A DNA stretch of 64,000 nt from Nitrincola iocasae (GTDB taxonomy: Bacteria > Pseudomonadota > Gammaproteobacteria > Pseudomonadales > Balneatricaceae), in contig NZ_CP044222.1 of assembly GCF_008727795.1 (NCBI RefSeq), positions 1,984,001 through 2,048,000 of the forward strand, read 5' to 3'. A program made the position numbers and the translations under genes. Positions 24,884 through 32,780 of the stretch are shown here, piece by piece. The notes under the pieces were generated by a model. It was not told where the DNA came from and searched no databases. It worked only from the letters and a program-made list of their open reading frames with translations. The first letter of the stretch is position 1; each line of letters starts with the position of its first letter.

Positions 24884-25885
24884 ATGATTAAAATTGGCAT
24901 TAATGGATTTGGACGCATTGGGCGTATGGTATTTCGGGCGGCTATTTCCGAGTTCCGGGATAGTGTCGAAATCGTTGCGATTAATGACTTACTTGAACCG
25001 GATTATCTCGCTTATATGCTCAAATTTGACAGTGTACAGGGCCGGTTTAAAGGTGATGTGGCTGTTAAAAATGGCCAGCTAATTGTGAACGGCAGGACCA
25101 TCAGACTGACGGCAGAGCACGATCCGGAAGCACTCAACTGGGGTGCCAAAGATGTCGATGTGGTTATCGAATCTACTGGGTTGTTTCTGACAACCGAAGC
25201 CGCTTCTGCCCACCTTCGTGCTGGAGCTAAAAAAGTCATTCTTTCGGCACCCAGCCAGGATGACACACCCATGTTTGTGTATGGCGTCAATCATCTGGAT
25301 TATGCGGATCAGTCCATCATTTCTAACGCCTCCTGCACCACCAATTGCCTGGCACCCTTGGCCAAGGTTCTGCATGAAAATTTCACCATAAAACGCGGTT
25401 TAATGACTACTATTCATGCTGCTACTGCGACTCAAAAAACAGTCGATGGTCCCTCTCATAAAGACTGGCGGGGAGGGCGCGGGATATTGGAAAACATTAT
25501 TCCATCATCCACGGGAGCAGCGAAGGCCGTCGGCAAAGTGATTCCGGCGCTGAATGGCAAGCTCACCGGCATGGCAATGCGTGTGCCTACGTCTAATGTA
25601 TCGGTTGTTGATCTGACTGTAGAGCTGGAGCAAGCGGTTAGCTATGAAACCCTGTGTGACACGATCAAGCACGCCAGTGAAAACCAACTCAAGGGTGTTC
25701 TCGGTTACACCGATGAAAAGGTCGTATCTACCGACTTCCGGGGAGAGACCTGCACCAGCGTGTTCGACGCCCTGGCCGGTATCGCACTGGATGACAACTT
25801 CGTCAAGCTGATTGCCTGGTATGACAATGAGTGGGGTTATTCCAATAAATGTCTGGAAATGGCCCGGGTGATTCAGGCTCACTAA
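24884..25885 (+). CDS. gap: Glyceraldehyde-3-phosphate dehydrogenase, type I
   Basis: GAPDH of 333 residues. The N-terminal Rossmann motif is GINGFGRIGRMVFRA and the catalytic cysteine lies in SNASCTTNCLAPL (about 153). The catalytic histidine is in TTIHAATATQ, with WYDNEWGYSNK near the C-terminus. INDLLEP retains the aspartate that usually favours NAD over NADP. In this operon it would run in the reducing direction, so the coenzyme preference matters: see the transhydrogenase genes immediately downstream. GAGG lies about 10 nt before the ATG. Confidence 0.95.
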   Translation: MIKIGINGFGRIGRMVFRAAISEFRDSVEIVAINDLLEPDYLAYMLKFDSVQGRFKGDVAVKNGQLIVNGRTIRLTAEHDPEALNWGAKDVDVVIESTGLFLTTEAASAHLRAGAKKVILSAPSQDDTPMFVYGVNHLDYADQSIISNASCTTNCLAPLAKVLHENFTIKRGLMTTIHAATATQKTVDGPSHKDWRGGRGILENIIPSSTGAAKAVGKVIPALNGKLTGMAMRVPTSNVSVVDLTVELEQAVSYETLCDTIKHASENQLKGVLGYTDEKVVSTDFRGETCTSVFDALAGIALDDNFVKLIAWYDNEWGYSNKCLEMARVIQAH

Positions 25886-25905
25886 CTCTATCAAGGAGCT
25901 CTAGC

Positions 25906-27459
25906 ATGAAAGTCGCTGCAATTAAAGAAACCTTTCCAGGTGAAACCCGGGTCGCCATGACACCCGAATCTGCTGTAGCGATTCAAAAACTGGGGCATGC
26001 CTGTCTACTGGAAGCGGGTGCCGGAGACCCGGCCGGTCTTCCTGACGCTCAATATATTGAGTCTGGTGTCAGCTTACTTCGTACGCGTCAGGCGGTATTT
26101 GAGCAGGCTGATATCATTATCAGTGTCAGGCCCGTTACCCTGGAGGATTGTGCCCACCTGCGCCCGGGGCAAACCCTGATCAGTTTTGTCTGGCCGAATG
26201 AGAATGATGCGCTGTTGAATGCCATCAGACAGCAGGGCGCGGCGCTGATTGCCATGGATATGATTCCCCGCATCTCGCGTGCCCAGAAAATGGATGCGTT
26301 GTCTTCTATGGCTAATATTGCAGGCTACCGGGCGGTGATTGAGGCGGGTCATAATTTTGGCCGTTTTTTTACCGGCCAGATAACAGCGGCAGGGAAAATA
26401 CCACCGGCACAGGTGTTGGTGATCGGGGCTGGCGTAGGTGGCTTGGCAGCGATTGGCGCCTCAGTAGCACTCGGCGCTGTAGTTCGTGCCTTTGATGTGC
26501 GTGCTGAAGCAGCTGAGCAGGTTGAAAGCATGGGTGCCGGGTTTTTACGGCTGGATTTCGACGAAGCCCAGGACAGTTCTAAAACCGGTGGTTATGCCGC
26601 GCCCTCAAGCCCTGAGTTTATTGAAAAACAGATGGCGTGTTTCCGCCAGATTGCACCGGAGATCGATATAGTCATTTGTACCGCCTTGATTCCTGGCCAC
26701 AAGGCTCCGCGATTGTGGCTTGAGGACATGGTCCGTGCAATGCGCCCAGGCTCGGTCATAGTCGATCTGGCAGCCGAACGTGGTGGCAATTGTGACCTGA
26801 CGGTCATGAATGAAAAAATCATTACCGAAGAAGGAGTGATTGTACTGGGCTACACGGACTATCCCAGTCGCATGGCGACACAAAGCTCCATGTTGTACAG
26901 CAATAACCTGCGTCATCTATTGACCGATCTGACACCCGCCAGAGATGGTGTGCTGGTGCATAATATGGACGATGATGTGATTCGCAGCGCCACCGTTGTG
27001 AATCAGGGTGAAATCACCTTCCCGCCACCACCGTTGAAAAGGGCCGCCATCGCACCGGCCAAAAAAGCGCGTGTCAAAAAACAGCCTGAAAATCCTACTA
27101 TGGATCTGGCATCAAAAAACCGGCTGCAGTTAAAGCTACTTGGTGTGGGTGGCGCGTTAATGCTGCTGTTGGGTCAGGTCGCACCCGTGAGTTTTATGCA
27201 GCACTTAATCGTGTTTGCTCTGGCCTGTTTTGTTGGTTTTCAGGTGATCTGGAGTGTTAATCATGCTCTGCATACCCCACTCATGGCAGTCACCAATGCC
27301 ATTAGCGGCATCATTGTACTCGGCGCTATTTTGCAGATTGGATCAGGTAACTGGCTGGTTGTAACCCTTGCTGCAATATCCGTACTGATTGCCACCATCA
27401 ATATAGTCGGTGGCTTTATGGTTACCCGCCGCATGCTGGCAATGTTCCAGAAGTCCTGA
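25906..27459 (+). CDS. pntA: Proton-translocating NAD(P) transhydrogenase alpha subunit
   Basis: PntA of 517 residues, similar in length to the E. coli subunit and not split. Residues 1-380 are the NAD(H)-binding domain I: KETFPGETRVAMTPE, VLVIGAGVGGLAAIGASVAL (Rossmann), and the mobile loop near GYTDYPSRMATQSS. A Lys/Pro-rich linker (about 380-410) leads to four transmembrane helices at the C-terminus. With PntB it uses the proton gradient to transfer hydride from NADH to NADP. The ATG at 25906 follows AAGGAG. It starts 20 bp after gap and is unusual inside a cbb operon. Confidence 0.95.
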   Translation: MKVAAIKETFPGETRVAMTPESAVAIQKLGHACLLEAGAGDPAGLPDAQYIESGVSLLRTRQAVFEQADIIISVRPVTLEDCAHLRPGQTLISFVWPNENDALLNAIRQQGAALIAMDMIPRISRAQKMDALSSMANIAGYRAVIEAGHNFGRFFTGQITAAGKIPPAQVLVIGAGVGGLAAIGASVALGAVVRAFDVRAEAAEQVESMGAGFLRLDFDEAQDSSKTGGYAAPSSPEFIEKQMACFRQIAPEIDIVICTALIPGHKAPRLWLEDMVRAMRPGSVIVDLAAERGGNCDLTVMNEKIITEEGVIVLGYTDYPSRMATQSSMLYSNNLRHLLTDLTPARDGVLVHNMDDDVIRSATVVNQGEITFPPPPLKRAAIAPAKKARVKKQPENPTMDLASKNRLQLKLLGVGGALMLLLGQVAPVSFMQHLIVFALACFVGFQVIWSVNHALHTPLMAVTNAISGIIVLGAILQIGSGNWLVVTLAAISVLIATINIVGGFMVTRRMLAMFQKS

Positions 27460-27472
27460 AGGGGAGAGTGCT

Positions 27473-28918
27473 ATGTTAGGTCAGGGATTTGTTTCAGCCG
27501 CCGTGGTGGCTGCCAGTGTGTTGTTCGTTCTGTCACTCGGCGGTTTAAGTAACCAGGAGAAGGCCAAGCGGGCGGTCTGGTACGGTATTTTCGGCATGCT
27601 GTTTGCCGTGTTTTTCACCGCCGCAGGACCGGGAATCGGTCACTACTGGATTATGCTGCCCATGATGGTCATTGGTGCCGTTATCGGTGTCAAACTGGCT
27701 CGCAGCGTCGTCATGACTCAAATGCCTCAACTCATAGCAGCGTTACACAGTTTTGTGGGTCTTGCGGCTGTTTTTGTTGGGCTTAATGCTGAAATGGAAC
27801 GGGCCAGCGTGATGGCTGCCCGACATGCACAGGAATCAATGGCACAGTTTTCAGCCTTTGCCGCGCTGGTGGCCACCAAAACACCTGACGAGCTGTTATT
27901 TCTGCAGATCGAAGTGGTGCTGGGCGTCTTTATTGGCGCTGTCACCTTTACCGGATCCATCATTGCCTATGGCAAACTTGCGGGCAAAGTAGACGGAAAA
28001 GCCAGGCAGCTTCCCGGTGGGCATAGGCTGAATGCGGCCGCACTGGTGGCGTCACTGGTATTCGCCATCATGTATCTTCAGGGTGCTGGAATCTGGACCT
28101 TGCTATTGATTGCGCTGCTGGCGTTCTTTATCGGCTATCACCTGATCATGGGGATAGGCGGTGCCGATATGCCCGTGGTGGTGTCGATGCTAAACAGCTA
28201 TTCCGGCTGGGCCGCCGCTGCCATAGGTTTTACTCTATCCAATGACTTGTTGATAGTGACGGGTGCGCTGGTGGGGTCGTCAGGTGCCATCCTCAGTTAC
28301 ATGATGTGTAAGGCGATGAACCGTAAGTTTATCAATGTGATACTGGGCGGTTTTGGTGCTAAACCTCAAACAGTTACACACATCGAGGGCGAACAGCTTG
28401 CCATAGATGCGGCGGGCGTGGCCGCGGCCCTGAATGCTGCCGACAGTGTCATCCTGGTACCTGGCTATGGTATGGCGGTGGCTCAAGCCCAGACATCCGT
28501 ATCAGAATTAACCCGTAAACTGCGTGCCCAGGGTAAACAGGTGCGCTTTGCCATTCATCCGGTCGCCGGACGTTTACCTGGTCATATGAACGTACTGCTG
28601 GCCGAAGCCAAGGTGCCCTATGATCTGGTACTGGAAATGGATGAAATCAATGCCTATTTTCCAAACACCGATGTCGTGATTGTTATCGGCTCCAATGACA
28701 TTGTCAATCCATCAGCCGAGGATGATCCGGACAGCCCCATTGCCGGCATGCCGGTGCTGGAAGTCTGGCATGCCAAACAGGTGTTTGTGTCTAAACGAGG
28801 GCAGGGTACTGGCTATTCTGGTATCGAAAACCCACTGTTTTATAAAGAAAATACCCGAATGTTGTATGGCGATGCGAAAAGCTCAATCGAGCAATTAATC
28901 CCGCTGCTGAAAGGCTAA
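27473..28918 (+). CDS. pntB: Proton-translocating NAD(P) transhydrogenase beta subunit
   Basis: PntB of 481 residues. Residues 1-280 are the membrane domain II with about nine helices; the histidine in LIAALHSFVGLAAV belongs to the proton path. The C-terminal domain III binds NADP(H): VPGYGMAVAQAQTSV (Rossmann-like), IHPVAGRLPGHMNVLLAEA, IGSNDIVNPSAEDDP and SKRGQGTGYSG. GGGGAG precedes the ATG, and 13 bp separate it from pntA. About 20 extra residues compared with the E. coli protein seem to lie in the loop containing the AQESMAQFSAF segment. Confidence 0.95.
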   Translation: MLGQGFVSAAVVAASVLFVLSLGGLSNQEKAKRAVWYGIFGMLFAVFFTAAGPGIGHYWIMLPMMVIGAVIGVKLARSVVMTQMPQLIAALHSFVGLAAVFVGLNAEMERASVMAARHAQESMAQFSAFAALVATKTPDELLFLQIEVVLGVFIGAVTFTGSIIAYGKLAGKVDGKARQLPGGHRLNAAALVASLVFAIMYLQGAGIWTLLLIALLAFFIGYHLIMGIGGADMPVVVSMLNSYSGWAAAAIGFTLSNDLLIVTGALVGSSGAILSYMMCKAMNRKFINVILGGFGAKPQTVTHIEGEQLAIDAAGVAAALNAADSVILVPGYGMAVAQAQTSVSELTRKLRAQGKQVRFAIHPVAGRLPGHMNVLLAEAKVPYDLVLEMDEINAYFPNTDVVIVIGSNDIVNPSAEDDPDSPIAGMPVLEVWHAKQVFVSKRGQGTGYSGIENPLFYKENTRMLYGDAKSSIEQLIPLLKG

Positions 28919-28946
28919 ACCTCTCGGCGATACAAGGAGAATAATA

Positions 28947-30947
28947 ATGACAACCCGAACGCTGCGTGCCAATGCCTTGAGAATGCTGGCGGTTGATGCT
29001 GTTCAAAAAGCCAAATCAGGACATCCGGGTGCCCCCATGGGGATGGCCGATATCGCCGAAGTATTATGGAATGACTACCTGCGTCACAACCCTGAAAATC
29101 CCTACTGGCCAGATCGCGACCGTTTTGTGATGTCCAATGGCCATGGCTCCATGTTGGTTTATGGCTTACTGCACCTGAGTGGCTACGATCTTCCAATCGA
29201 TGAGTTGATGAATTTCCGCCAATTACACAGTAAAACCCCAGGACACCCTGAATACGGTTATACACCCGGCGTAGAAACCACCACCGGTCCCTTGGGGCAA
29301 GGCTTAGCCAATGCGGTAGGTATGGCGCTGGCTGAAAAAATACTGGGCACTCATTTCAATCAACCTGAACATAGCATTATCGATCATTTTACCTACACCT
29401 TTCTCGGTGATGGCTGCATGATGGAGGGTGTTTCACATGAGGTTGCCTCGCTGGCCGGTACGCTTAAGCTGGGTAAACTGATTGCATTTTATGACGACAA
29501 CGGCATCTCGATTGATGGTGAGGTAGAAGGCTGGTTCCGTGATGATACCGCGCAGCGCTTCAAAGCCTATGACTGGCAGGTCATCGGGCCGATAGATGGC
29601 CATGACCCGGAACAGATCCACCAGTCAATTGAGGCCGCACGCCTGCATACCGAGCAGCCCAGTCTGATTATCTGCAAAACGATTATCGGCTTTGGCTCGC
29701 CAAATAAATCCGGTAAAGAAGAATGTCACGGCGCACCGCTAGGCGATGAAGAAGTCGCATTAACACGCGAAAGCCTGGATTGGCCGTATGCTCCTTTCGA
29801 GATACCTGACGAGATCAGCCGTGCCTGGAATGCGCGCCAAAAAGGGCGCCAGGCCGAGATGGAATGGAAACGAAAACTGACTCGATACAGCGCAAAGTAT
29901 CCTGAATTAGCCGTTGAATTTAAACGAAGAAATCTGGGTGAGCTGCCTGAAAGCTTTGCTAAAAAAGCCGATGAGTATATACGCCAGCAGCAGAGCAATG
30001 GTGACTCGATCGCATCACGTAAAGCTAGTCAGGACTTCCTCAATGCCATGGCGCCGCTGGTACCGGAACTTTTGGGTGGCTCTGCCGATCTGGCCCCCTC
30101 AAACCTGACCTTTTGGCAAGAGGCCAAAGCGCTAACCCCGGATGATGCGCAAGGTAACTATGTGCACTATGGCGTTAGAGAGTTTGGCATGACAGCCATC
30201 ATTAATGGCATCAGCCTGCATGGCGGCTTTATAGCTTATGGTGCCACATTTTTGATTTTTATGGAGTATGCACGCAATGCCATGCGCATGGCGGCGCTAA
30301 TGAAACTGCGTAATATTCAGGTGTATACCCATGATTCCATTGGCCTGGGTGAAGATGGGCCGACACACCAACCCATAGAACAACTGACCTCACTCAGAAC
30401 AACACCCAATATGAGTGTCTGGCGTCCGGCGGATGCGGTCGAAACAGCCGTGGCTTGGAAAATGGCACTCGAGCGTACACATGGACCCACAGCGCTGATT
30501 CTGTCCCGACAAACCCTGGCACATCAGCCCCGAACGGATGATCAGCTAAGCCAGATCGCCTATGGTGGTTATGTTCTATATAAAAGCCAGGCCGCTGCAG
30601 AGCTGTTAATCATTGCAACGGGATCTGAACTGGACTTGGCGATGCAAGCCGCTAAATTACTGGAACAGCAGGGCAGCGCCGTACAGGTTGTCAGCCTGCC
30701 TTGCCCGGACCTGTTTGAACTACAACCCAGGCACTACCGTGATTCAGTTATGCCACCTCATATCAGCAAACGTCTGGCTATAGAGGCATCGCACAAAGAC
30801 TGGTGGTATAAGTATGTAGGATTACAGGGGCAGGTCATCGGTATGGATCGCTTCGGTGAATCCGCACCAGCCGATCAGCTGTTTGCCATGTTTGGTTTTA
30901 CCCTTGAAAAAGTCATGGCGGCAGCAGAGAAACTACTGGCGTCGTAA
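28947..30947 (+). CDS. tkt: Transketolase
   Basis: Thiamine-diphosphate enzyme of 666 residues, the normal length. It transfers two-carbon units in the regenerative part of the Calvin cycle and in the pentose phosphate pathway (cbbT by position). N-terminal signature: QKAKSGHPGAPMGMADIAE. The ThDP site is GDGCMMEGVSHE followed by FYDDNGISIDG. The central pyrimidine domain carries REFGMTAIINGI and HDSIGLGEDGPTHQPIE, and the C-terminal domain EASHKDWWYKY. AAGGAG lies 7 nt before the ATG. It is 28 bp downstream of pntB. Confidence 0.95.
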   Translation: MTTRTLRANALRMLAVDAVQKAKSGHPGAPMGMADIAEVLWNDYLRHNPENPYWPDRDRFVMSNGHGSMLVYGLLHLSGYDLPIDELMNFRQLHSKTPGHPEYGYTPGVETTTGPLGQGLANAVGMALAEKILGTHFNQPEHSIIDHFTYTFLGDGCMMEGVSHEVASLAGTLKLGKLIAFYDDNGISIDGEVEGWFRDDTAQRFKAYDWQVIGPIDGHDPEQIHQSIEAARLHTEQPSLIICKTIIGFGSPNKSGKEECHGAPLGDEEVALTRESLDWPYAPFEIPDEISRAWNARQKGRQAEMEWKRKLTRYSAKYPELAVEFKRRNLGELPESFAKKADEYIRQQQSNGDSIASRKASQDFLNAMAPLVPELLGGSADLAPSNLTFWQEAKALTPDDAQGNYVHYGVREFGMTAIINGISLHGGFIAYGATFLIFMEYARNAMRMAALMKLRNIQVYTHDSIGLGEDGPTHQPIEQLTSLRTTPNMSVWRPADAVETAVAWKMALERTHGPTALILSRQTLAHQPRTDDQLSQIAYGGYVLYKSQAAAELLIIATGSELDLAMQAAKLLEQQGSAVQVVSLPCPDLFELQPRHYRDSVMPPHISKRLAIEASHKDWWYKYVGLQGQVIGMDRFGESAPADQLFAMFGFTLEKVMAAAEKLLAS

Positions 30948-31015
30948 CGCATACGACATCAACCGATGCTAGCCTTGGTTTAGATAGAAATACATCAGTA
31001 TATTCAACTAACTGG

Positions 31016-32461
31016 ATGAATAATCGAATGAAAAGACGCACCAAGATAATCGCCACCCTGGGCCCGGCAACCGATACACCTGGCGAGCTGGAACGCATGA
31101 TTAAAGCTGGCGTCGATGTGGTGCGCATCAATATGTCACACGGCGATCCGGAAGATCATCAGCGCCGCGCTGCACAAACACGCCAGGCCGCAGAACAAGC
31201 GGGACGTGAAGTTGCCATACTGGTTGATCTTCAGGGGCCAAAAATTCGCATAGGCCGGTTTAAAGAGGGATCAGTACAACTGCAAGTGGGCGATACCTTC
31301 ACACTGGATAATCAGCTTGATCTCAATGCCGGTAACGCATCAGAAGTGGGATTAACCTACAAAACCCTGCCTGGTGAAGTCACGGCAGGTGATACGCTAT
31401 TGCTCGATGATGGACGCATCGTGTTAGTGGTCGACGCTGTATCAGGCCCCAAGGTAATCTGTCAGGTTAGCGTCGGTGGAACCCTGTCTAACAACAAAGG
31501 AATCAACCTGTTAGGGGGTGGTTTATCAGCTGATGCACTCACTGATAAGGACAAGCAGGATATCCTGTTGGCAGCCACCATGCAGGCTGATTACCTGGCA
31601 ATATCCTTCCCGCGTAGCGCTGAAGATATTCAATTGTGCCGCAAACTGGCTGAAGCCGCCGGTTTACACGCCGCGATCGTATCCAAAATTGAACGTGCAG
31701 AAGCCGTGAGTGATGATCAAACCCTGGACGCCATTATCCAGGCCTCTGATGTCGTCATGATCGCGCGTGGCGATCTGGGGGTCGAAGTAGGGGATGCGAG
31801 GCTTCCTGAACTGCAGAAAAAAATCATTAAACGTGCACGTCAATTAAACCGAGTATCCATCACCGCAACCCAAATGATGGAAACCATGATTGATAACCCG
31901 ATACCCACACGTGCGGAAGTATTTGATGTTGCCAACGCCGTTATGGATGGCACCGATGCGGTGATGTTATCAGGAGAAACCGCCACAGGGCGTTTTCCGG
32001 AAAAGGTTATCGAAGCCATGGCACGTATATGCCAGGAAGCCGAGAAATCACGCACGACACGTGAATCCATGCACCGTATCGATGAAACCTTTGTAGCTGT
32101 TGATGAAACCATCGCTATGGCCAGCATGTATGCAGCCAATCATTTTGATATCAAAGGTATTGCTTGCCTGACCGAATCAGGTAACACGCCGCTGTTAATG
32201 TCGCGTATCAGCTCAGCTATTCCTATTTTTGCCTTAACGGCACACAAAAACACCTGCAGAAAGGTGTGTATCTACCGAGGTGTCTATCCGTCATACATCA
32301 GTTACACAGGTTTGACGGACGAAGATATTCGCATAGAAATGATTGCTCAGCTAACCCAGCAAGGGCTTGCTGCATCCGGCGATAAAGTATTACTCACACG
32401 CGGCATCAATCTGGGCAAACTGGGCGGCACCAGTCGGCTGGAAATCGTTACAATTCCTTGA
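31016..32461 (+). CDS. pykA: Pyruvate kinase, PykA type
   Basis: Pyruvate kinase of 481 residues that makes pyruvate and ATP from phosphoenolpyruvate. It matches E. coli PykA through RRTKIIATLGPATD, VRINMSHG, LVDLQGPKIRIG, GGTLSNNKGINLLGGGLSA, SKIERAEAV, the K+/Mg site MIARGDLGVEVG, and TATQMMETMIDNPIPTRAE. Start is either ATG 31016 or ATG 31028; neither has a strong ribosome site. It lies 68 bp after tkt on the same strand and ends 72 bp before the dif site. It could be a late gene of the cbb operon or have its own promoter. Confidence 0.94.
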   Translation: MNNRMKRRTKIIATLGPATDTPGELERMIKAGVDVVRINMSHGDPEDHQRRAAQTRQAAEQAGREVAILVDLQGPKIRIGRFKEGSVQLQVGDTFTLDNQLDLNAGNASEVGLTYKTLPGEVTAGDTLLLDDGRIVLVVDAVSGPKVICQVSVGGTLSNNKGINLLGGGLSADALTDKDKQDILLAATMQADYLAISFPRSAEDIQLCRKLAEAAGLHAAIVSKIERAEAVSDDQTLDAIIQASDVVMIARGDLGVEVGDARLPELQKKIIKRARQLNRVSITATQMMETMIDNPIPTRAEVFDVANAVMDGTDAVMLSGETATGRFPEKVIEAMARICQEAEKSRTTRESMHRIDETFVAVDETIAMASMYAANHFDIKGIACLTESGNTPLLMSRISSAIPIFALTAHKNTCRKVCIYRGVYPSYISYTGLTDEDIRIEMIAQLTQQGLAASGDKVLLTRGINLGKLGGTSRLEIVTIP

Positions 32462-32477
32462 AAACCTGAAGGTACCC

Positions 32478-32507
32478 AAGCGAAGTTAGTAGGCTTTAAC
32501 TTCGTTT
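32478..32507 (+). terminator. Stem-loop downstream of pykA
   Basis: AAGCGAAGTTAG and CTTTAACTTCGTTT pair into a 12-bp stem with two G-T wobbles and a 6-7 nt loop. It sits 16 bp after the pykA stop. The downstream T-run is short, so termination efficiency is uncertain. The stem shares the octamer TAACTTCG with the adjacent left arm of dif. Confidence 0.45.
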
Positions 32508-32533
32508 GAGCGCCTTATATGACGCATTATATA

Positions 32534-32561
32534 ACTTCGTATAATGTATATTATGTTAAAT
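32534..32561 (+). other. dif: dif site for XerCD chromosome dimer resolution
   Basis: This 28-bp site has the XerD-side arm TTATGTTAAAT and the central hexamer TGTATA identical to E. coli dif. The XerC-side arm ACTTCGTATAA keeps the inner TCG-ATAA pattern with a few changes. By my hand alignment 24 of 28 bases match E. coli dif. It lies in an intergenic space between the convergently oriented pykA and diguanylate cyclase genes, as expected for dif. KOPS-like octamers on both sides point toward it. This identifies the window as the chromosome terminus. Confidence 0.9.
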
Positions 32562-32719
32562 AGACTATTGATAGAGATGATACAGAACGGTCCCTGGTTG
32601 CTTCAGGCCTGCCCTGAGCTATTTAACGTAATTAGAGTTATGGGTACGGCTATTTTCGTGCGGAGAGCGTCGAAGAATTTAGTTTTGCGGGTAATCCTGC
32701 TGCTGCGTGAACTCTCCTG

Positions 32720-32775
32720 CGTGTGTAATTTCCGACAGGACTGAATTAATTCAATCCTGTCGGAAATTACACACG
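32720..32775. repeat. 56-bp near-perfect palindrome beside dif
   Basis: Two 21-bp arms (32720-32740 beginning CGTGTGTAATTTCC, and 32755-32775) are perfectly complementary. The 14 bp between them contain a further palindrome, TGAATTAATTCA, so only one base pair of the whole 56 bp is mismatched. It begins 5 bp after the stop of the diguanylate cyclase gene and 159 bp from dif. It lacks the GC-rich stem and T-tract of a standard terminator, though it could still terminate transcription. Confidence 0.85.
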
Positions 32776-32780
32776 TATGA

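Noticed and set aside
32531..32552. Half of a loxP site (20 bases identical to the loxP arm and spacer start), possibly left over from a sequencing linker
   Set aside because: The sequence continues as TATTATGTTAAAT, the XerD arm of dif, not as the right loxP arm. The similarity comes from loxP and dif sharing a tyrosine-recombinase core.
32544..32744. A 66-codon frame starting inside dif
   Set aside because: It begins within the recombination site, has no ribosome site and ends in the palindrome; a chance frame.
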